Shown here: in pieces, positions 1 through 11,848 of the stretch
Numbering within the stretch: position 1 is the first letter of the stretch
Layout of the letters: each line of letters starts with the position of its first letter
From: Saxidomus purpurata
Lineage: Eukaryota > Mollusca > Bivalvia > Venerida > Veneridae
DNA length: 64,000 nt
Direction of reading: 5' to 3'
Assembly: GCA_022818135.1 (NCBI GenBank)
Contig: JAFMSR010000008.1
Span: 29,606,613 to 29,670,612 of the forward strand
Notes under the pieces: model-generated
The model's input: only the letters and a program-made list of their open reading frames with translations
Database searches by the model: none
What the model was told of the DNA's origin: nothing
Position numbers and translations under genes: made by a program

Positions 1-51
1 ATATAATGAACCGAAATAAGTTCATTAATTAGTTATACTATCTATATGCTA

Positions 52-800
52 CTGTAAAACACTTTAATTTCGCGACACCGAAATTTCGCGATTTTTGTCT
101 AATTTTGATGTTTTTGTTAATTCGCGTATTTTTGAATTCGCGAAGTTCAACATCCTGAAAATCGAAAGTGGCGTCTTCATTGGCTAACCTTGGTTTTTAA
201 CTAAGTATACATTTGTGTCGTATAAATTAATCAAAAGCCGAAATTGCCGCTCCCTGTAAAAATACATAATTCTACTTTAATGTTTGTTAAATTAATCACT
301 CGGACTACATATCGCTCGCCTGACATGCACAAACTTTAACAGGTTTGTAATTGATTGATTAAAGTTCAGGTAAGCCACCAACCAAAGATGTGCAAACAAA
401 TTTTAATTCACACGATTTACAAGTTATTGTCAAACAAACAAAGAGATCAGCTTGTAAAGACCTTATTGACACCTGTCATCCGTAATTGTTTTAACACGTC
501 TGTGTTAATAGACGCTTAGACAATGATCAATTTACAACCTGCCATGTTGTTTATTTACGTTTTCGAACATGGGACTCACAAAACGAATCGGGAGTAAAGG
601 GGTGAAACATCTACCTTGCATATGTCAAGGTACGTTCAGTAAACTTCATAACATGCAAAAGGTACGTTTGAAAGTACCACAAAGTCGGATGAAATTTAAT
701 TCGGATAAGGAATTTTTCACGACATTCTTGAATTCGCGAGGTACTGAAATCGCGAATATTAGCGAAAATTAAACGATCGCGAATAAAACCTGTTTTACAG
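52..800. repeat. TA-flanked inverted-repeat element, Tc1/mariner-like ends
   Basis: The segment is bounded by a perfect terminal inverted repeat, CTGTAAAACA at 52-61 and TGTTTTACAG at 791-800, each followed outward by TA. This is the layout of a Tc1/mariner-type non-autonomous element. Near both ends there are many TTCGCG/CGCGAA words (for example 68-140 and 730-780), also seen at 35390-35460 and 36030-36380. The interior has no recognisable transposase; the short open frames look like chance. Confidence 0.55.
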
Positions 801-802
801 TA

Positions 803-1833
803 TCTATGGTATGTCAAATGACCCCCAAACAAACATTCTCACCTATATTTACATTGCTATATTGCATAATATTACAAAGATAATATACTAATATTGGCTG
901 ATAAAGTAATATATGTTATCAAACACATAATTATCGAAACTATTGACTCGCATATTAATATATTTACAGAAACAGTTGCACATATAACCTGTTTCGGTAT
1001 GGTTGGTCCCTCTTTAAGAGTAAAAACAAAGATTGAAAATGAATACAATGTTTTGGCGGTAGTTATATTTTGGCGCTGTAATCCTGACCACCAATATGGC
1101 CAAAATCAAAACAACGTTCAGCATCGACCAATGCTCCAACTGGAATATATCAGGTTAGGTTATAAATGTAAGAGTTAATCAACGACTCATTTCAGAGATA
1201 ATGACTGTAAATGCATTCCAAAGGTTTAGAATTTTGGTTTGAAAACTTTTCCTGGTGTTGTGTGTAAATTATGGAACCTTCGGCACATGACTAGTTTTAG
1301 TCATGTCAAAATCATTTAAAAAGAATCTTATGCAAAACAATAAAATTATATGTTCATGTTGTTTAATCACAACACATGTTTCAATCCAGTAACCAGGCAT
1401 TTTATCTTTTATAGTCATCATTATTCACGTTCAGTCTCAAAGAATTTCTGTGATATTTGCATCATGCTCAACGTAGTCATTTATGGGAGTTTCCATGTTT
1501 CATGTGTTTAGCTTGCCTTTATAACTTTATGGAAATAAGGGGGTTTAGTGACTTCTTTTTGTGTTATCCCTGGTGTTGATTTTATTTCATATACACTGCA
1601 TAATGTTCTAGTGTTTTAAGTTGACATTTAAATTGCATTTGTTAAAAGACAAAATATTAAGTAGTATTTTACCGAAACAAATCTATTAATATGTGCCATG
1701 TTGACATTAGCGAGTCAGTTTCTAACAATAATGATACTTCGTACCAAAACTGTTTCAAAACTTGATCTGTAAAATCTGTCTCGTGATTTTGATATTTTTT
1801 CTTTGTTAACCTTAAAGCTTGTCTAATTTATAA
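803..1833. other. Intergenic, nothing recognised
   Basis: AT-rich sequence with only short open frames lacking recognisable motifs or good splice sites. It ends where the 5'-truncated LINE becomes readable. Confidence 0.5.
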
Positions 1834-4330
1834 ATTGCTTCAAAGAAAGAGACGTTCTTAGATTTACTAAATAATAAAACGGTATTGTTTGATTCTATAA
1901 ATGAGAAACTTTTAACAGGTGAATACGATATTAATCAGTGCATGAGCAATTTTTCTGAACTTGTGCATGACGTTTCGTTTACATGTTTCGGTAAAACTGT
2001 AAAAAGTAGTTTTGTTCTTCCGAAACGGAAATCTCCGTGGTTCGATTCAAACTGTAAAAAGGCGAAAGCAGACTTTTTTGCTTCTAAACGCCAATATCTT
2101 CTTGAGAAATCGGATGTTAATAAAATAATTTTCTTAAATAATCGAAAAAAATATGCAGTTACTAAACGAAAAGCAAAGTTTAAATTTTACAATGAAGAGA
2201 AAAGGAAACTTTCGGACATATGTAAAAGGTCGCCTCGAAAATTCTGGAAGTACATAAATAAATATAAAAATGTAAATAACCCGAACAGTAAAATTGATTT
2301 AGAGGAATTCGCTACATACTTTGAAAATATTTCGAATATATCATATGGGCAATCTACTGAGCATAATTTTAATACTGTACACGAGGAAACAATATATATT
2401 GATCGCTTGGATAGCCCTATTACAGTTACTGAAATTCAGAAAACAATATCGTCAATGAAACGTCACAAAAGTTGTGATTATGATAATAACGTGGCTGATT
2501 TCTTTATTGACGCGAAAGAATTCATCACACCATATCTCCGTACAATTTTTAACCATATATTTGATAACTGTATATATCCTGAAATGTGGTCAAAAGGAGT
2601 TATTGTACCAATTCACAAGAAAGGTGATAAAAATGATCCTTCAAATTATCGTGGAATTACTTTAGTTAATGTAATAGGTAAAATATTTTCACTGATACTA
2701 AGAAATCGACTTAATGCATGGTGCGAATCTGAGGACATTTTTAATGAGTCTCAGTTTGGTTTTCGCGATGGGCGCTCTACATCTGATCCCATCTTCCTTC
2801 TACATTCTATTATACAGAAAGTTTTAGCTAATAATTCTAAGTTGTGGTGTATTTTTATTGACTACCAGAGGGCTTTTGATACCGTGAATAGAGATGCTTT
2901 ATGGACAAAATTATTTAAGTCTGGAATAAGCTGTAAAATGACTAATATGATAAAATGTATTTATAATAATGTACAATCATGTGTTAAAATGTCTAGTACC
3001 ATGGAGTTATCGGACTTTTTCAATGTAACGATTGGTTTAAAACAAGGGGAGCCATTATCTCCCCTTCTATTTATTTTATTCGTCAATGATATTTCGGAAA
3101 ATTTAGATTTTCACTCTTTAACTAACAAAGATTTTGAGCTTTTATCAATGTACATGATTTTGTTTGCAGATGACATTGTTCTTTTCACAACAGATCCAAA
3201 AAGTCTGCAGTGTCAAATAGATGCCGTATTCCAATATTCTGTTAAATGGGGTCTGAAAATAAATGTGAATAAAACTAAAATTTGTGTTTTCGAAAAACGT
3301 AAGCAAGCAAGACGAGATGAGTTTTTCATTAATGGGGAACGCATTGAGATTGTCGATAGTTTTACTTATTTGGGAATTAGATTTACTTATACTGGTAATA
3401 TGTCAAATGCAGTAAAAGCATTACACGATCAAGCGCTTTGCGCATACCATAATTTGCTATCGGTATTTGATAAAATTAAATTAGATGTTAAAACTAAAAT
3501 GTCAATGTTTGACTCAATGGTAGTCCCAATTCTTCTATATGGTTCAGAAGTATGGGGGGTATACAATTTTAAAGACATAGATAAATTACATCTCAGATTT
3601 TGTAAATATGTATTAGGTGTTAGGCAACAAACTCCGAACTGTGCTGTACTGGGTGAATTAGGCAGATTCCCACTATCTGTTATTTGTAAAGAAAGATCGA
3701 TAAAATTTTGGTTAAAAATAATGAAAAATACTGATACGCCCATGTATACTATGTACAGAGATCTTTGTGATAATGTAAACTCTAATTGTTGGACATCTCG
3801 TATTCACTCTTGGATTTTTAAATGTAAGATTAAATTTTGTCGACAGTATCAATTATTTTAATAGTTTTAAAAGGAGATTAAGGGATCAGTATATTCAGGA
3901 GTGGAACATGTCAATTAATTCAAAACAAAAATTGTGTTACTACAGTCAATTTAAATCAAACTTTGGTTTTGAAGAGTATCTGAACTCTATTGTTAATGAC
4001 AGTCTTAGGATACAATTATCTCGTTTTAGATTAAGCTCTCACCATCTTGAAATTGAACGCGGTAGATTCATAGGATTAGACAGAGAAGAACGATTATGTA
4101 AAATATGTAGCCAGAATGTAGTTGAATCAGAATACCATTTTTTAATGTGTTGAAATAAGTATAATGACTTAAGAAGAAAATATTTAAGGAATATAAGTTG
4201 GCCATGTGTACAGAAATTCAACACTATTATGTCAACAAAAAGTAAAAAAAATCAATATAATATTGCTAAGTTTGTTAAAGAATCTATGAAATTAAGACAA
4301 AATACCCTTGAGGATGTGACTGTTTCTTAA
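1834..4330 (+). pseudogene. 5'-truncated LINE (non-LTR retrotransposon) ORF2, reverse transcriptase
   Basis: The frame is open from 1834 (stop at 1831) to 3861; there is no natural start because the endonuclease half is missing, so this is a 5'-truncated insertion. Counting from the TTG at 1885, reverse transcriptase blocks appear in order: a YRGITLVN block, the palm motif with FIDYQRAFD near residue 323, GLKQGEPLSPLLF near 387, and the catalytic FADDIVLF near 426, followed by a thumb region (KWGLKINVNKTK). The two Asp of FADD and the Asp of motif A are kept. The frame then shifts by one base near 3838 and continues to a CxxC...H...C zinc-knuckle-like end (3908-4150). An in-frame TGA at 4151 interrupts it; the same frame then reads on to TAA at 4328. 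The copy is therefore dead: truncated, frameshifted and with a nonsense codon. RT type is CR1/Jockey/I-like; the exact clade cannot be set by eye. Confidence 0.93.
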
Positions 4331-4505
4331 TTTGAAATGAATATGTTTTGTAACTTTTCATGTAAAACGTTGTATGTGCTTTTCTTTTCTTCCTTTGTTC
4401 TATTTATATAATGTATATGTCTTTGCCATAATATCTTGATGTAAATGGCCAAAGGCAATATTTATTGCTGATATGCCAATAAACTTGAATTGAATTGAAT
4501 TGAAT
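4331..4505 (+). repeat. LINE 3' UTR with AATAAA and (TTGAA)n tail
   Basis: The 3' end of the LINE above. It has an AATAAA at 4478-4483 and ends in four TTGAA-type units (4485-4505), a microsatellite tail typical of non-LTR elements that do not end in plain poly(A). It marks the 3' boundary of the insertion. Confidence 0.8.
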
Positions 4506-4854
4506 ATAAATTAATGAGTGAAAATGTTTTGAAATGTTCTGTAAGTGTTTTCAGTATGTACTGCAATTCTGTTTACTTTTATTCATTGAAATGTAAAATT
4601 TCCACAAAGAAGTCTTTTTTGCGATAGTATGTTTGAGTTCTGTTTGTGTAGCAATTGTTTGAAAAGTAATATAACAATCGTGACATGAAAATACTAAAAA
4701 AGTTGTCCTGTTTGGAAACTTTAAGTTATATTATTTGCCATTGCTTTCAGGTACCCCCATGCAAACATGCGGCTTAACAAAATCCGAGTTAGAGTTATCT
4801 TTTGTAAAACTTTTTAACCTGATTGAAGTATTTATCACTTTACATTTATGTAGG
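4506..4854. other. Intergenic, nothing recognised
   Basis: AT-rich sequence between the LINE tail and the 4855 palindrome. No gene or clear repeat seen. Confidence 0.5.
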
Positions 4855-4991
4855 GTTAACGCACGTTTTTTCGTGTTATAACATCTGCAGAATCCCGAGG
4901 GATGGTTGGTGCCCGAGCCCGTTAGGGCGAGGGCACCAACATATCCCGAGGGTTTCTGCAGGTGTTATTACACGAAAAATCGTGCGTTAAC
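4855..4991. repeat. 137-bp near-perfect palindrome (foldback/MITE-like)
   Basis: GTTAACGCACG at 4855 is mirrored by CGTGCGTTAAC ending at 4991. The arms continue inward almost without mismatch through CTGCAGAA, CCCGAGGG and TTGGTGCCC on the left and their complements on the right, meeting near 4923 around GAGCCCGTTAGGGCGA. The transcript would form one long hairpin. A related single arm (GTTAACACACG followed by six or more T) lies at 5252-5275, so the palindrome may be one end of a larger degraded element. Confidence 0.75.
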
Positions 4992-5819
4992 GCTATTCTA
5001 GCATAAATAACATAAAAAATCGTTAATAAAAATAATAAAATAAAAATGAAACGCTCTTACTGGTACGACGTTCAATAATGTGCGGGACAACGTACGTGTT
5101 GTTTACGTCAGATTTATGACGTCACCAGTGGTTTTTAAGCCCGGCACTGTTGACGCCGTACATGATGTAAGACTTGGGAGACAGGTCCATTGTTTACAAC
5201 GGCCCAGTACTGCGCATAAATGAAAACGGGTTATAACGGCACGTGAATCTCCCCGTTAACACACGTTTTTTCTCCTGTTAAAACACAGGCAAAATGGGCA
5301 AAAACAGCACATTTTATGCTAGAACAGATATCATAACCTAGTGTGAATGGTTTATTATGAAAAACACTTATTGTAAGCATGTTACACGCATAGTAGTCAT
5401 GTTGGCCAATTTGACCGAATTCCTTGATTGGCTGTTTAGGACACGTTAGAATGTACTCCCATGTGAACATCACTAGCTTTCGTAACTAATTGAAATATTT
5501 ATCACTTGAATTGATCAGATATGATAACTTAGCGTGCACTGATTATAATGAAGAACATATTTATTGTAATAACACTTTAATAGTGAAGTACAGACACATT
5601 TCTTGACCGTCACTTTGCTTTGGAAATTGACGAATACTCTAAGACGGGTAAGTCTACTTAACAAATGAACAAACTTTAATTTAACACAATATACTAAAAT
5701 CAGCGTCAGTAAATTGATTGACCTGAAATCAAGGAAGTGTACCAAATATTACATATTATACATATATTCTTTAAGTGTAATTTCATGTCAATGTGCTATA
5801 TTCAATCGCCGATTTATGA
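4992..5819. other. Intergenic, with a single arm related to the 4855 palindrome
   Basis: The only structure seen is the 5252-5275 partial copy of the palindrome arm and a TGACGTCA-type word near 5118. No coding exon is evident. Confidence 0.45.
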
Positions 5820-5980
5820 TGTAAACAGAGTTGAAAGATCCTTCGTGCATGTCGATTTGCAAGCAGAAACGAGGCAAAAACGAGATTTTGATATGTGCTT
5901 TTATATAAAAGTAAGATATTGTATCATTTTATTCAAGGCTTTCACAAAGTTCAATGTTACCGACTTTATAAGGAAAGTGG
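5820..5980 (+). repeat. Dispersed repeat, second copy at 32310-32470 (inverted)
   Basis: The words TGCATGTCGATTTRCAAGC and AAAATAAGATATT-like sequence occur in the same order and spacing here and, on the opposite strand, near 32310-32470. About 150 bp can be aligned by eye with gaps. Function unknown; probably a fragment of a mobile element. Confidence 0.45.
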
Positions 5981-6002
5981 TTAAGGAGAAGGTGTCGTTT
6001 GA

Positions 6003-6160
6003 AGCAATTATTGTAGAATCACTAGTTGCTAAGGAAGTCACTTGTTGCTAGCGGAACTAACTGATTGTTGGGGGATGAAGTTGTTGCCAAGAGAGTCACT
6101 GGCTGCTTGGGGAATTCACTAGTTGCTACGGAAGTCACTTATTGCCAGGTGAACTCTTTA
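6003..6160 (+). repeat. Minisatellite, about 20-27 bp, GGAAGTCACTTGTTGCTA type
   Basis: About six loose copies of a unit containing AAGTCACTNGTTGCTA. The same unit appears inverted at 6936-7010, so the two short arrays face each other across about 0.8 kb, and also at 53690-53770 (plus) and 55985-56900 (minus). Confidence 0.7.
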
Positions 6161-6599
6161 TAAACGGAAAAAACAGACAAAGAGCGTAGCACGTCTAATA
6201 AGAGCCTACCATGTCAGTACGTCATTTGTAAATAACAGAAACGAGCAAGAAAATATTCAACAATGCTACATGTAACACCCTTGCAAGCCAAGAATACTGG
6301 TGTCGTCTGCTTGAATTTTTTTTCGGCTTGATGTTTCCACTGCATGTTGTGATCTTATGACTCTGGATCAAATTGACGTTCTCATGTTAACATTCTTGGA
6401 ATCCATCTTTCCGAAAGTTTTTTCACGTGAAGAAAATCAAACAAAATGAACTGGACGGAACCAAAACAAATTCCTAAAGTAGTAGCAATAAGCTGAATGG
6501 CCGCTCTTGTATCATTCATTATCATATCATGTACAGCATCAACTTGGATTACGGTAGTGGCATCTTTGGGATGACCTAGAGCTGAGATATTTAGCATGT

Positions 6600-6935
6600 A
6601 TCATTGACAAGTGACACTCTACCAAGCGTGTTCAAATATTGTCCCCGAGTCAAAATTGACCACGCACACGGTGTCACAGATTTCCATACAGAATTATTAA
6701 GGCCCCCGGAATCAAAATTGTCGCTGCCTAGGTCACTTGTGATTGGTTATTTTTTAAGAATCTTCTTATCTAAAATCACATGGCCTAAAACTCTAGAGCT
6801 TAGATAGTTGGCATCAAGCATTGTCCAGCAAACCTCTACAGAATTGGTTCAAATCATGCCCCTTGGGTCAAATTGACCTCGCCCACTGTAGGTAGGGGTC
6901 CCTTGTCTGTTTATGAAATGATAGGAAAAACCTAG
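6600..6935 (-). repeat. Dispersed repeat family R (about 170-bp unit), copy 1
   Basis: Two degenerate units reading CTCTAGAGCTTAGATA, then TACATTGTC-like, CTCTACCAAG and GGGTCAAAATTGACC in order. Related stretches are at 26990-27345, 34075-34600, 48880-49352 and 55540-55975. No coding capacity. Confidence 0.65.
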
Positions 6936-7010
6936 CTTCTACTAGCAACCAGTGATTTCCCCTTGGAACAAGTTACTTCCTTAGCAACAAGTGATGATTT
7001 CTTTAGCGTT
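6936..7010 (-). repeat. Minisatellite, inverted partner of 6003-6160
   Basis: Three units of TAGCAACAAGTGATTTCC type, complement of the array at 6003-6160. It directly follows a family R copy, as the large array at 55985 also does. Confidence 0.65.
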
Positions 7011-7164
7011 TAATAGTCTGACCCGTGTGTTTTTATTCAAATCACGGAATGTAATGCGTCCACATATTTCTGTGACACAGTTAAGTAGAATCATTATGTT
7101 TTATTATTCAATTTAAGGTAACTGTTTTCTAATATTGTCCCGTTCAATGAACGTAAAATGATAA

Positions 7165-7445
7165 ATACAGTTGACTCTCAGTATCTCAAACTCGCTTACC
7201 TCGAATTTCCGTTTAAGTCGAAGAAATTCTAAAGTCCCGTCAAGTTTCCTTCTTTATGTATGTACTTTAACTCCTTTTAAGACAAAATTTGACATACTGA
7301 GACTCCGGATATGTCGAAGGGATTCTTTGGTCCCGTCAGTCAAAGTCCAGTGTATTGTCAACTCGTTAAGTCGAAGTGCGAAAGTCGCCGACGGATCAAA
7401 GGTGCGTTGGGTCAAAGCGAAGGTGAGACGTTGTCATGCCAATTC
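7165..7445. repeat. Possible MITE relic with CTCGAA/GTCGAAG words
   Basis: Begins ACAGTTGACTCTCAGTATCTC and is full of tcgaa/gtcgaag words, resembling the ends of mariner-type MITEs that start ACAGTAGACTCTCG. A second patch with CCTCGAACTTCG is at 7945-7985. Ends are not clear. Confidence 0.3.
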
Positions 7446-8480
7446 ACACATGTCGTAATGATTGTTGTTTGTTTTATGGATTTACTTTAATTGCCAGTAA
7501 TTAAGTGTAATTAATGATGAAATATGCAGTAATAACTTTAAAGACTTAATAAATGATAATAGTGATTGGGCTTATCAAAAAAGATGATTTCTGAACGAAT
7601 GTATCAGTCTGTAAAAATTAATTAGATAGCTAGATGCTGTTCTTATGTTTAGAATATACGAATAGTCTGACTTCCGGTTCAAGAAACACTACTTTCACTT
7701 TCGCCTGAGGCATACTTTCGTTTTCGCTCGGGCCGATACACTTGATATTTATCATTGAATGCTGAATGGGTATATGCAAATATAAAATGTAATGAAAATT
7801 GAATTTGTGTTTTAAATTTGAATTTGCATCAATTAAATAAATACATTGTACACGTAATTATCTGTCTTGAAAACAGGGAAATTTGAGCACTTTTCGTCCA
7901 TATACGTCCATATTCGTAAAAAAATTCAACAACTAAGAGCCCCTCCTCTTACCTCGAACTTCGTTTATCTCGAAGTAAAAGGCCCGGTCCCTTGAAATTC
8001 GAACTGTAAATACAATTTACAATGTCCGATATTTCAGAATGCCCGCAACTCATTTCAAATCTCCCATGTCCTCCTACAATTGACAATCTTCTCCTTGGCA
8101 ATGAGCACCTAAACTTTGAAGCCAACAAGTCTATCTTAATACGTGTTCAGAGTTACATTGCAGCAACAAAGAGATTCGACACTGTGTGAGGACGTCCGCA
8201 TGGGTTCGGTGCCTTTTACGGGGGCTGTGTGTGACATATCAATCAATATGTTAATTGTAACTTGTATTCTAACTTTTGTTTTGTCAGCTTTATTAATTTA
8301 CATGCCTTACCCTACGTTACTTACGATTTACGTTCATAAGGTCACGAGCTAACTCCGCATTGGAAAGGAATTTGTATCAGCATTTATAACGCTTGTTTTC
8401 CAATCCATTCTTCTTGAGATTGTAAACCTGTGTGTTTTGTAATATTGAACTGAAGAAATATGTTTAAACTAAATACAATT
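7446..8480. other. Intergenic, nothing recognised
   Basis: AT-rich sequence. The short frame at 8143-8352 encodes a hydrophobic stretch but has no family features and lies in no visible exon context. Confidence 0.45.
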
Positions 8481-8483
8481 TCA

Positions 8484-8599
8484 TCGAAGAACGTTTGGCG
8501 AAAAATGCCTCATTTTACCTCAATTAATCAATATAGAGGCTTTCTATAATAAATCGCATCCACCCATTTTTTGTAAACCAACAGCTCTACATAGATTAC
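8484..8599 (-). repeat. Truncated copy of the TTAA-flanked MITE family (see 41640)
   Basis: The complement of this stretch matches the middle of the MITE at 41640-42012: ATCTATGTAGAG, then GGGTGGATGCGATTTATTA, then CTCTATA and TTAATTG in the same order and spacing. It stops exactly where the 21-bp foldback element begins. Confidence 0.65.
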
Positions 8600-8638
8600 T
8601 ATGGAACGCCATCGCTGCCTTCTATACACACTTCTAAA

Positions 8639-10016
8639 ATGGTGATGTCCTTTTGATATATGGTGATGTCGTTTTGATAGATGGTGCTGTGGTTTTGATA
8701 GATGGTGCTGTGGTTTTGATAGATGATGCTGTGGTTTTGATAGATGGTGATGTCGTTTTGATAGATGGTGCTGTCGTTTTGATAGATGGTGCTGTCGTTT
8801 TGATAGATGGTGCTGTGGTTTTTGTAGATGGTGATGTCGTTTGGATATATGGTGACTTCGTTTGGATATATGATGATGTCGTTTTGATAGATGGTGCTGT
8901 GGTTTTGGTATATGGTGCTGTCATTTTATATATGGTGCTGTCGTTTGGATATATGGTGATGTCGTTTTGATAGATGGTGCTGTGGTTTTGATTAATCGTG
9001 ATGTCGTTTTGATATATGGTGCTGTGGTTTTAATGTCGTTTTGAAGGTGGTGACGTCGTTTTGATAGATGGTGTTGTGGTTTTGATAGATGATGATGTCG
9101 TTTTGATAGATGGTGCTGTGGTTTTGATAAATGGTGCTGTGGTTTTGATAGATGGTGATGTCGTTTTGATAGATGGTGCTGTGGTTTTGATAGATGGTGA
9201 TGTCATTTTGATAGATGGTGCTGTGGTTTTGATAAATCGTGATGTCGTTTTGAAATATGGTGCTGTGGTTTTAATGTCGTTTTGAAGGTGGTGACGTCGT
9301 TTTGATAGATGGTGTTGTGGTTTTGATAGATGATGATGTCGTTTTGATAGATGGTGCTGTGGTTTTGATAAATGGTGCTGTGGTTTTGATAGATGGTGAT
9401 GTCGTTTTGATAGATGGTGTTGTGGTTTTGATAGATGATGATGTCGTTTTGATAGATGGTGCTGTGGTTTTGATAAATGGTACTGTGGTTTTGATAGATG
9501 GTGATGTCGTTTTGATAGATGGTGCTGTGGTTTTGATAGATGGTGATGTCGTTTTGATAGATGGTGCTGTGGTTTTGATAAATGGTGATGTCGTTTTGAT
9601 AGATGGTGCAGTGGTTTTAATAAATGGTGATGTCGTTTCAATTTATGGTGCAGTGGTTTTGGTATATGGTGCTGTCATTTTATATATGGTGCTGTCGTTT
9701 GGATATATGGTGATGTCGTTTTGATAGATGGTGCTGTGGTTTTGATAAATGGTGATGTCGTTTTGATATATGGTGCTGTGGTTTTAATAGATGGTGCTGT
9801 CATTTTGATAAATGGTGCTGTCATTTTGATAGATGGTGCTGTGGTTTCGATATATGGTACTATCATTTTTATATATGGTGCTGTGGTTTTAACAAATGGT
9901 GATGTGAGTTTGATATATGGTGCTGTCATATTTATATATGGTACAGTGGTTTTGATATATGGTGATGTCCTTTCTATATATGGTGATGCTATTTTGATAT
10001 ATGGTTCTGTCATTTT
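8639..10016 (+). repeat. 21-bp minisatellite array A
   Basis: About 65 copies of a 21-bp unit, GATGGTGATGTCGTTTTGATA and variants with GCTGTGG. Since 21 is seven codons, reading frames stay open and give heptapeptide repeats such as DGAVVLI; these are a by-product of the period. Two stretches (9040-9062 and 9275-9300) carry a shorter deleted unit followed by near-identical runs, a sign of segmental duplication inside the array. Confidence 0.95.
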
Positions 10017-10778
10017 TTATTACGATGATGTTGAACTATTTATAGATGGCCTAGTTGTTGACCGGATCAGGTTGATGATGGTAAAACTGTTCTGACACCG
10101 TGAAAATGGGGGCAATTTTGTCGTCAGTTGGTATGAGACGCCTAAATACATTTCCATAGACTTACATTATAAGGGTTTCTTCCGGTGCGACTACCCAAAA
10201 TCTCACCGACTGCTGAAATGAACTTTATTTTGTAGAATCATCCTAGTCCCACATAAAAATAACAAAATTTATACATGTGATCCAATACTTTATGCCAGTA
10301 ATTTGGGGCTTAATGACACCACCCCCATTTTTGTGGCAGTTTTTGTGGTCACCGACCAAATATATCAGTATTTTCAAATGTCAAATATTTTGATTATAAT
10401 TTATATCAAGATTTTTCTCTTCATATTTCGTTCGTGATCTATCGTGCAGCGATTATTTCAAAGTAATTTTTCTTGTATGCATCCGCTTAAGTTCAGCCAA
10501 TCAGCAATCAAACACATAGTGTTGGTCCGCATGTTCCCTAGACAGATTGCTTTTGTACGCACTTAGAACTCTTTCAAGTAATAAAATAACCATTGCTGAA
10601 CCAAAGTAAAGCTTTGTATTAAGTGCGTACAAAAGCAATCGTTTCAGTCTTTAGGTATGAGACGCCTAAATCGGTGAAAACCGGAAGCAGGTTATTTTGT
10701 CTAGGGAACATGCGGACCTACACTATGTGTTTGATTGCTGATTGGCTGAAACTAAGTGGATGCATACAAGAAAAATAT
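10017..10778. repeat. Non-repeat centre U1 of the first foldback unit
   Basis: Nearly the same sequence as 12692-13230 on its left side. Flanks TCCCTAGAC (ends 10543) and GTCTAGGGA (starts 10699) are inverted and enclose a 155-bp loop at 10544-10698. The loop is in the opposite orientation to the loop at 13172-13326. No open frame of note. Confidence 0.75.
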
Positions 10779-11802
10779 GACAGAACCACATATCAAAATA
10801 GCATCACCATATATAGAAAGGACATCACCATATATCAAAACCACTGCACTATATATAAATATGACAGCACCATATATCAAACTCACATCACCATTTGCTA
10901 AAACCACAGCACCATATATAAAAATGACAGCACCATATATCGAAACCACAGCACCATCTATCAAAATGACAGCACCATTTACCAAAATGACAAAAACATC
11001 TATTAAAACCACAGCACCATATATCAAAACGACATCACGATTTATCAAAACCACAGCACCATATATCAGAACGACATCACCATATATCGAAACGACATCA
11101 CCATATATCAAAACGACAGCACCATATATAAAATGACAGCACCATATACCAAAATGACACCACCATAAATCAAAACGACATCACCATTTATCAAAACCAC
11201 AGCACCATCAATCAAAACGACATCACCATTTATCAAAACCACAGCACCATCTATCAAAACGACATCACCATATATCAAAACTACATCACCATCTATCAAA
11301 ACCACAGCACCATCTATCAAAACCACAGCACCATCTATCAAAACGACAGTACCATATATCCAAACGACATTACCATTTATCAAAACGACATCACCATATA
11401 TCAAAACCATAGCACCATCTATCAAAACGACATCACCATATATCAAAACCACAGCACCATCTATCAAAACCACAGCACCATATATCCAAACGACATCATC
11501 ATTTATCAAAACCACAGCACCATCTATCAAAACGACGTCACCACCTTCAAAACGACATCACCATCTATCAAACGACATCACCATATATCCAAACGACATC
11601 ACCATATATCCAAACGACATCACCATCTACAAAAACCACAGCACCATCTATCAAAACGACAGCACCATCTTTCAAAACCACATCACCATCTATTAAAACC
11701 ACAGCATCATCTATCAAAACCACAGCACCATCTATCAAAACCACAGCACCATCTATCAAAACGACATCACCATATATCAAAAGGACATCACCATTTAAGA
11801 AG
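10779..11802 (-). repeat. 21-bp minisatellite array B
   Basis: Complement of array A's unit (ATCAAAACGACATCACCATCT and variants), about 48 copies. Unit variants near 10779-10970 mirror those at 9850-10016, so arrays A and B are paired arms and not random arrays. Confidence 0.93.
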
Positions 11803-11848
11803 TGTGTATAGAAGGCAGCTATGGCGCCATAGCTGCCTTCTATACACA
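11803..11848. repeat. Spacerless perfect palindrome joining two foldback units
   Basis: Symmetry axis between 11825 and 11826 (ATGGC/GCCAT). The arms match perfectly for more than 50 bp on each side and, with rare mismatches, on into arrays B and C. The sequence GGCAGCTATGGC and its complement are the element ends after loss of the outermost bases (the free ends at 8600 and 14813 read TATGGAACGCCAT). Confidence 0.9.

Larger units (their letters stand above)
8600..11825. mobile_element. Foldback element, first half of a 6.2-kb dimer
   Basis: Starts TATGGAACGCCATCGCTGCC and consists of a plus-sense 21-bp array (8639-10016), a non-repeat centre (10017-10778), and a minus-sense 21-bp array (10779-11802). 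It runs into the palindrome centred at 11825/11826. The non-repeat centre is itself partly an inverted repeat; its right arm lacks about 390 bp compared with the sister unit. No transposase is present, so if mobile it is non-autonomous. Confidence 0.7.
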
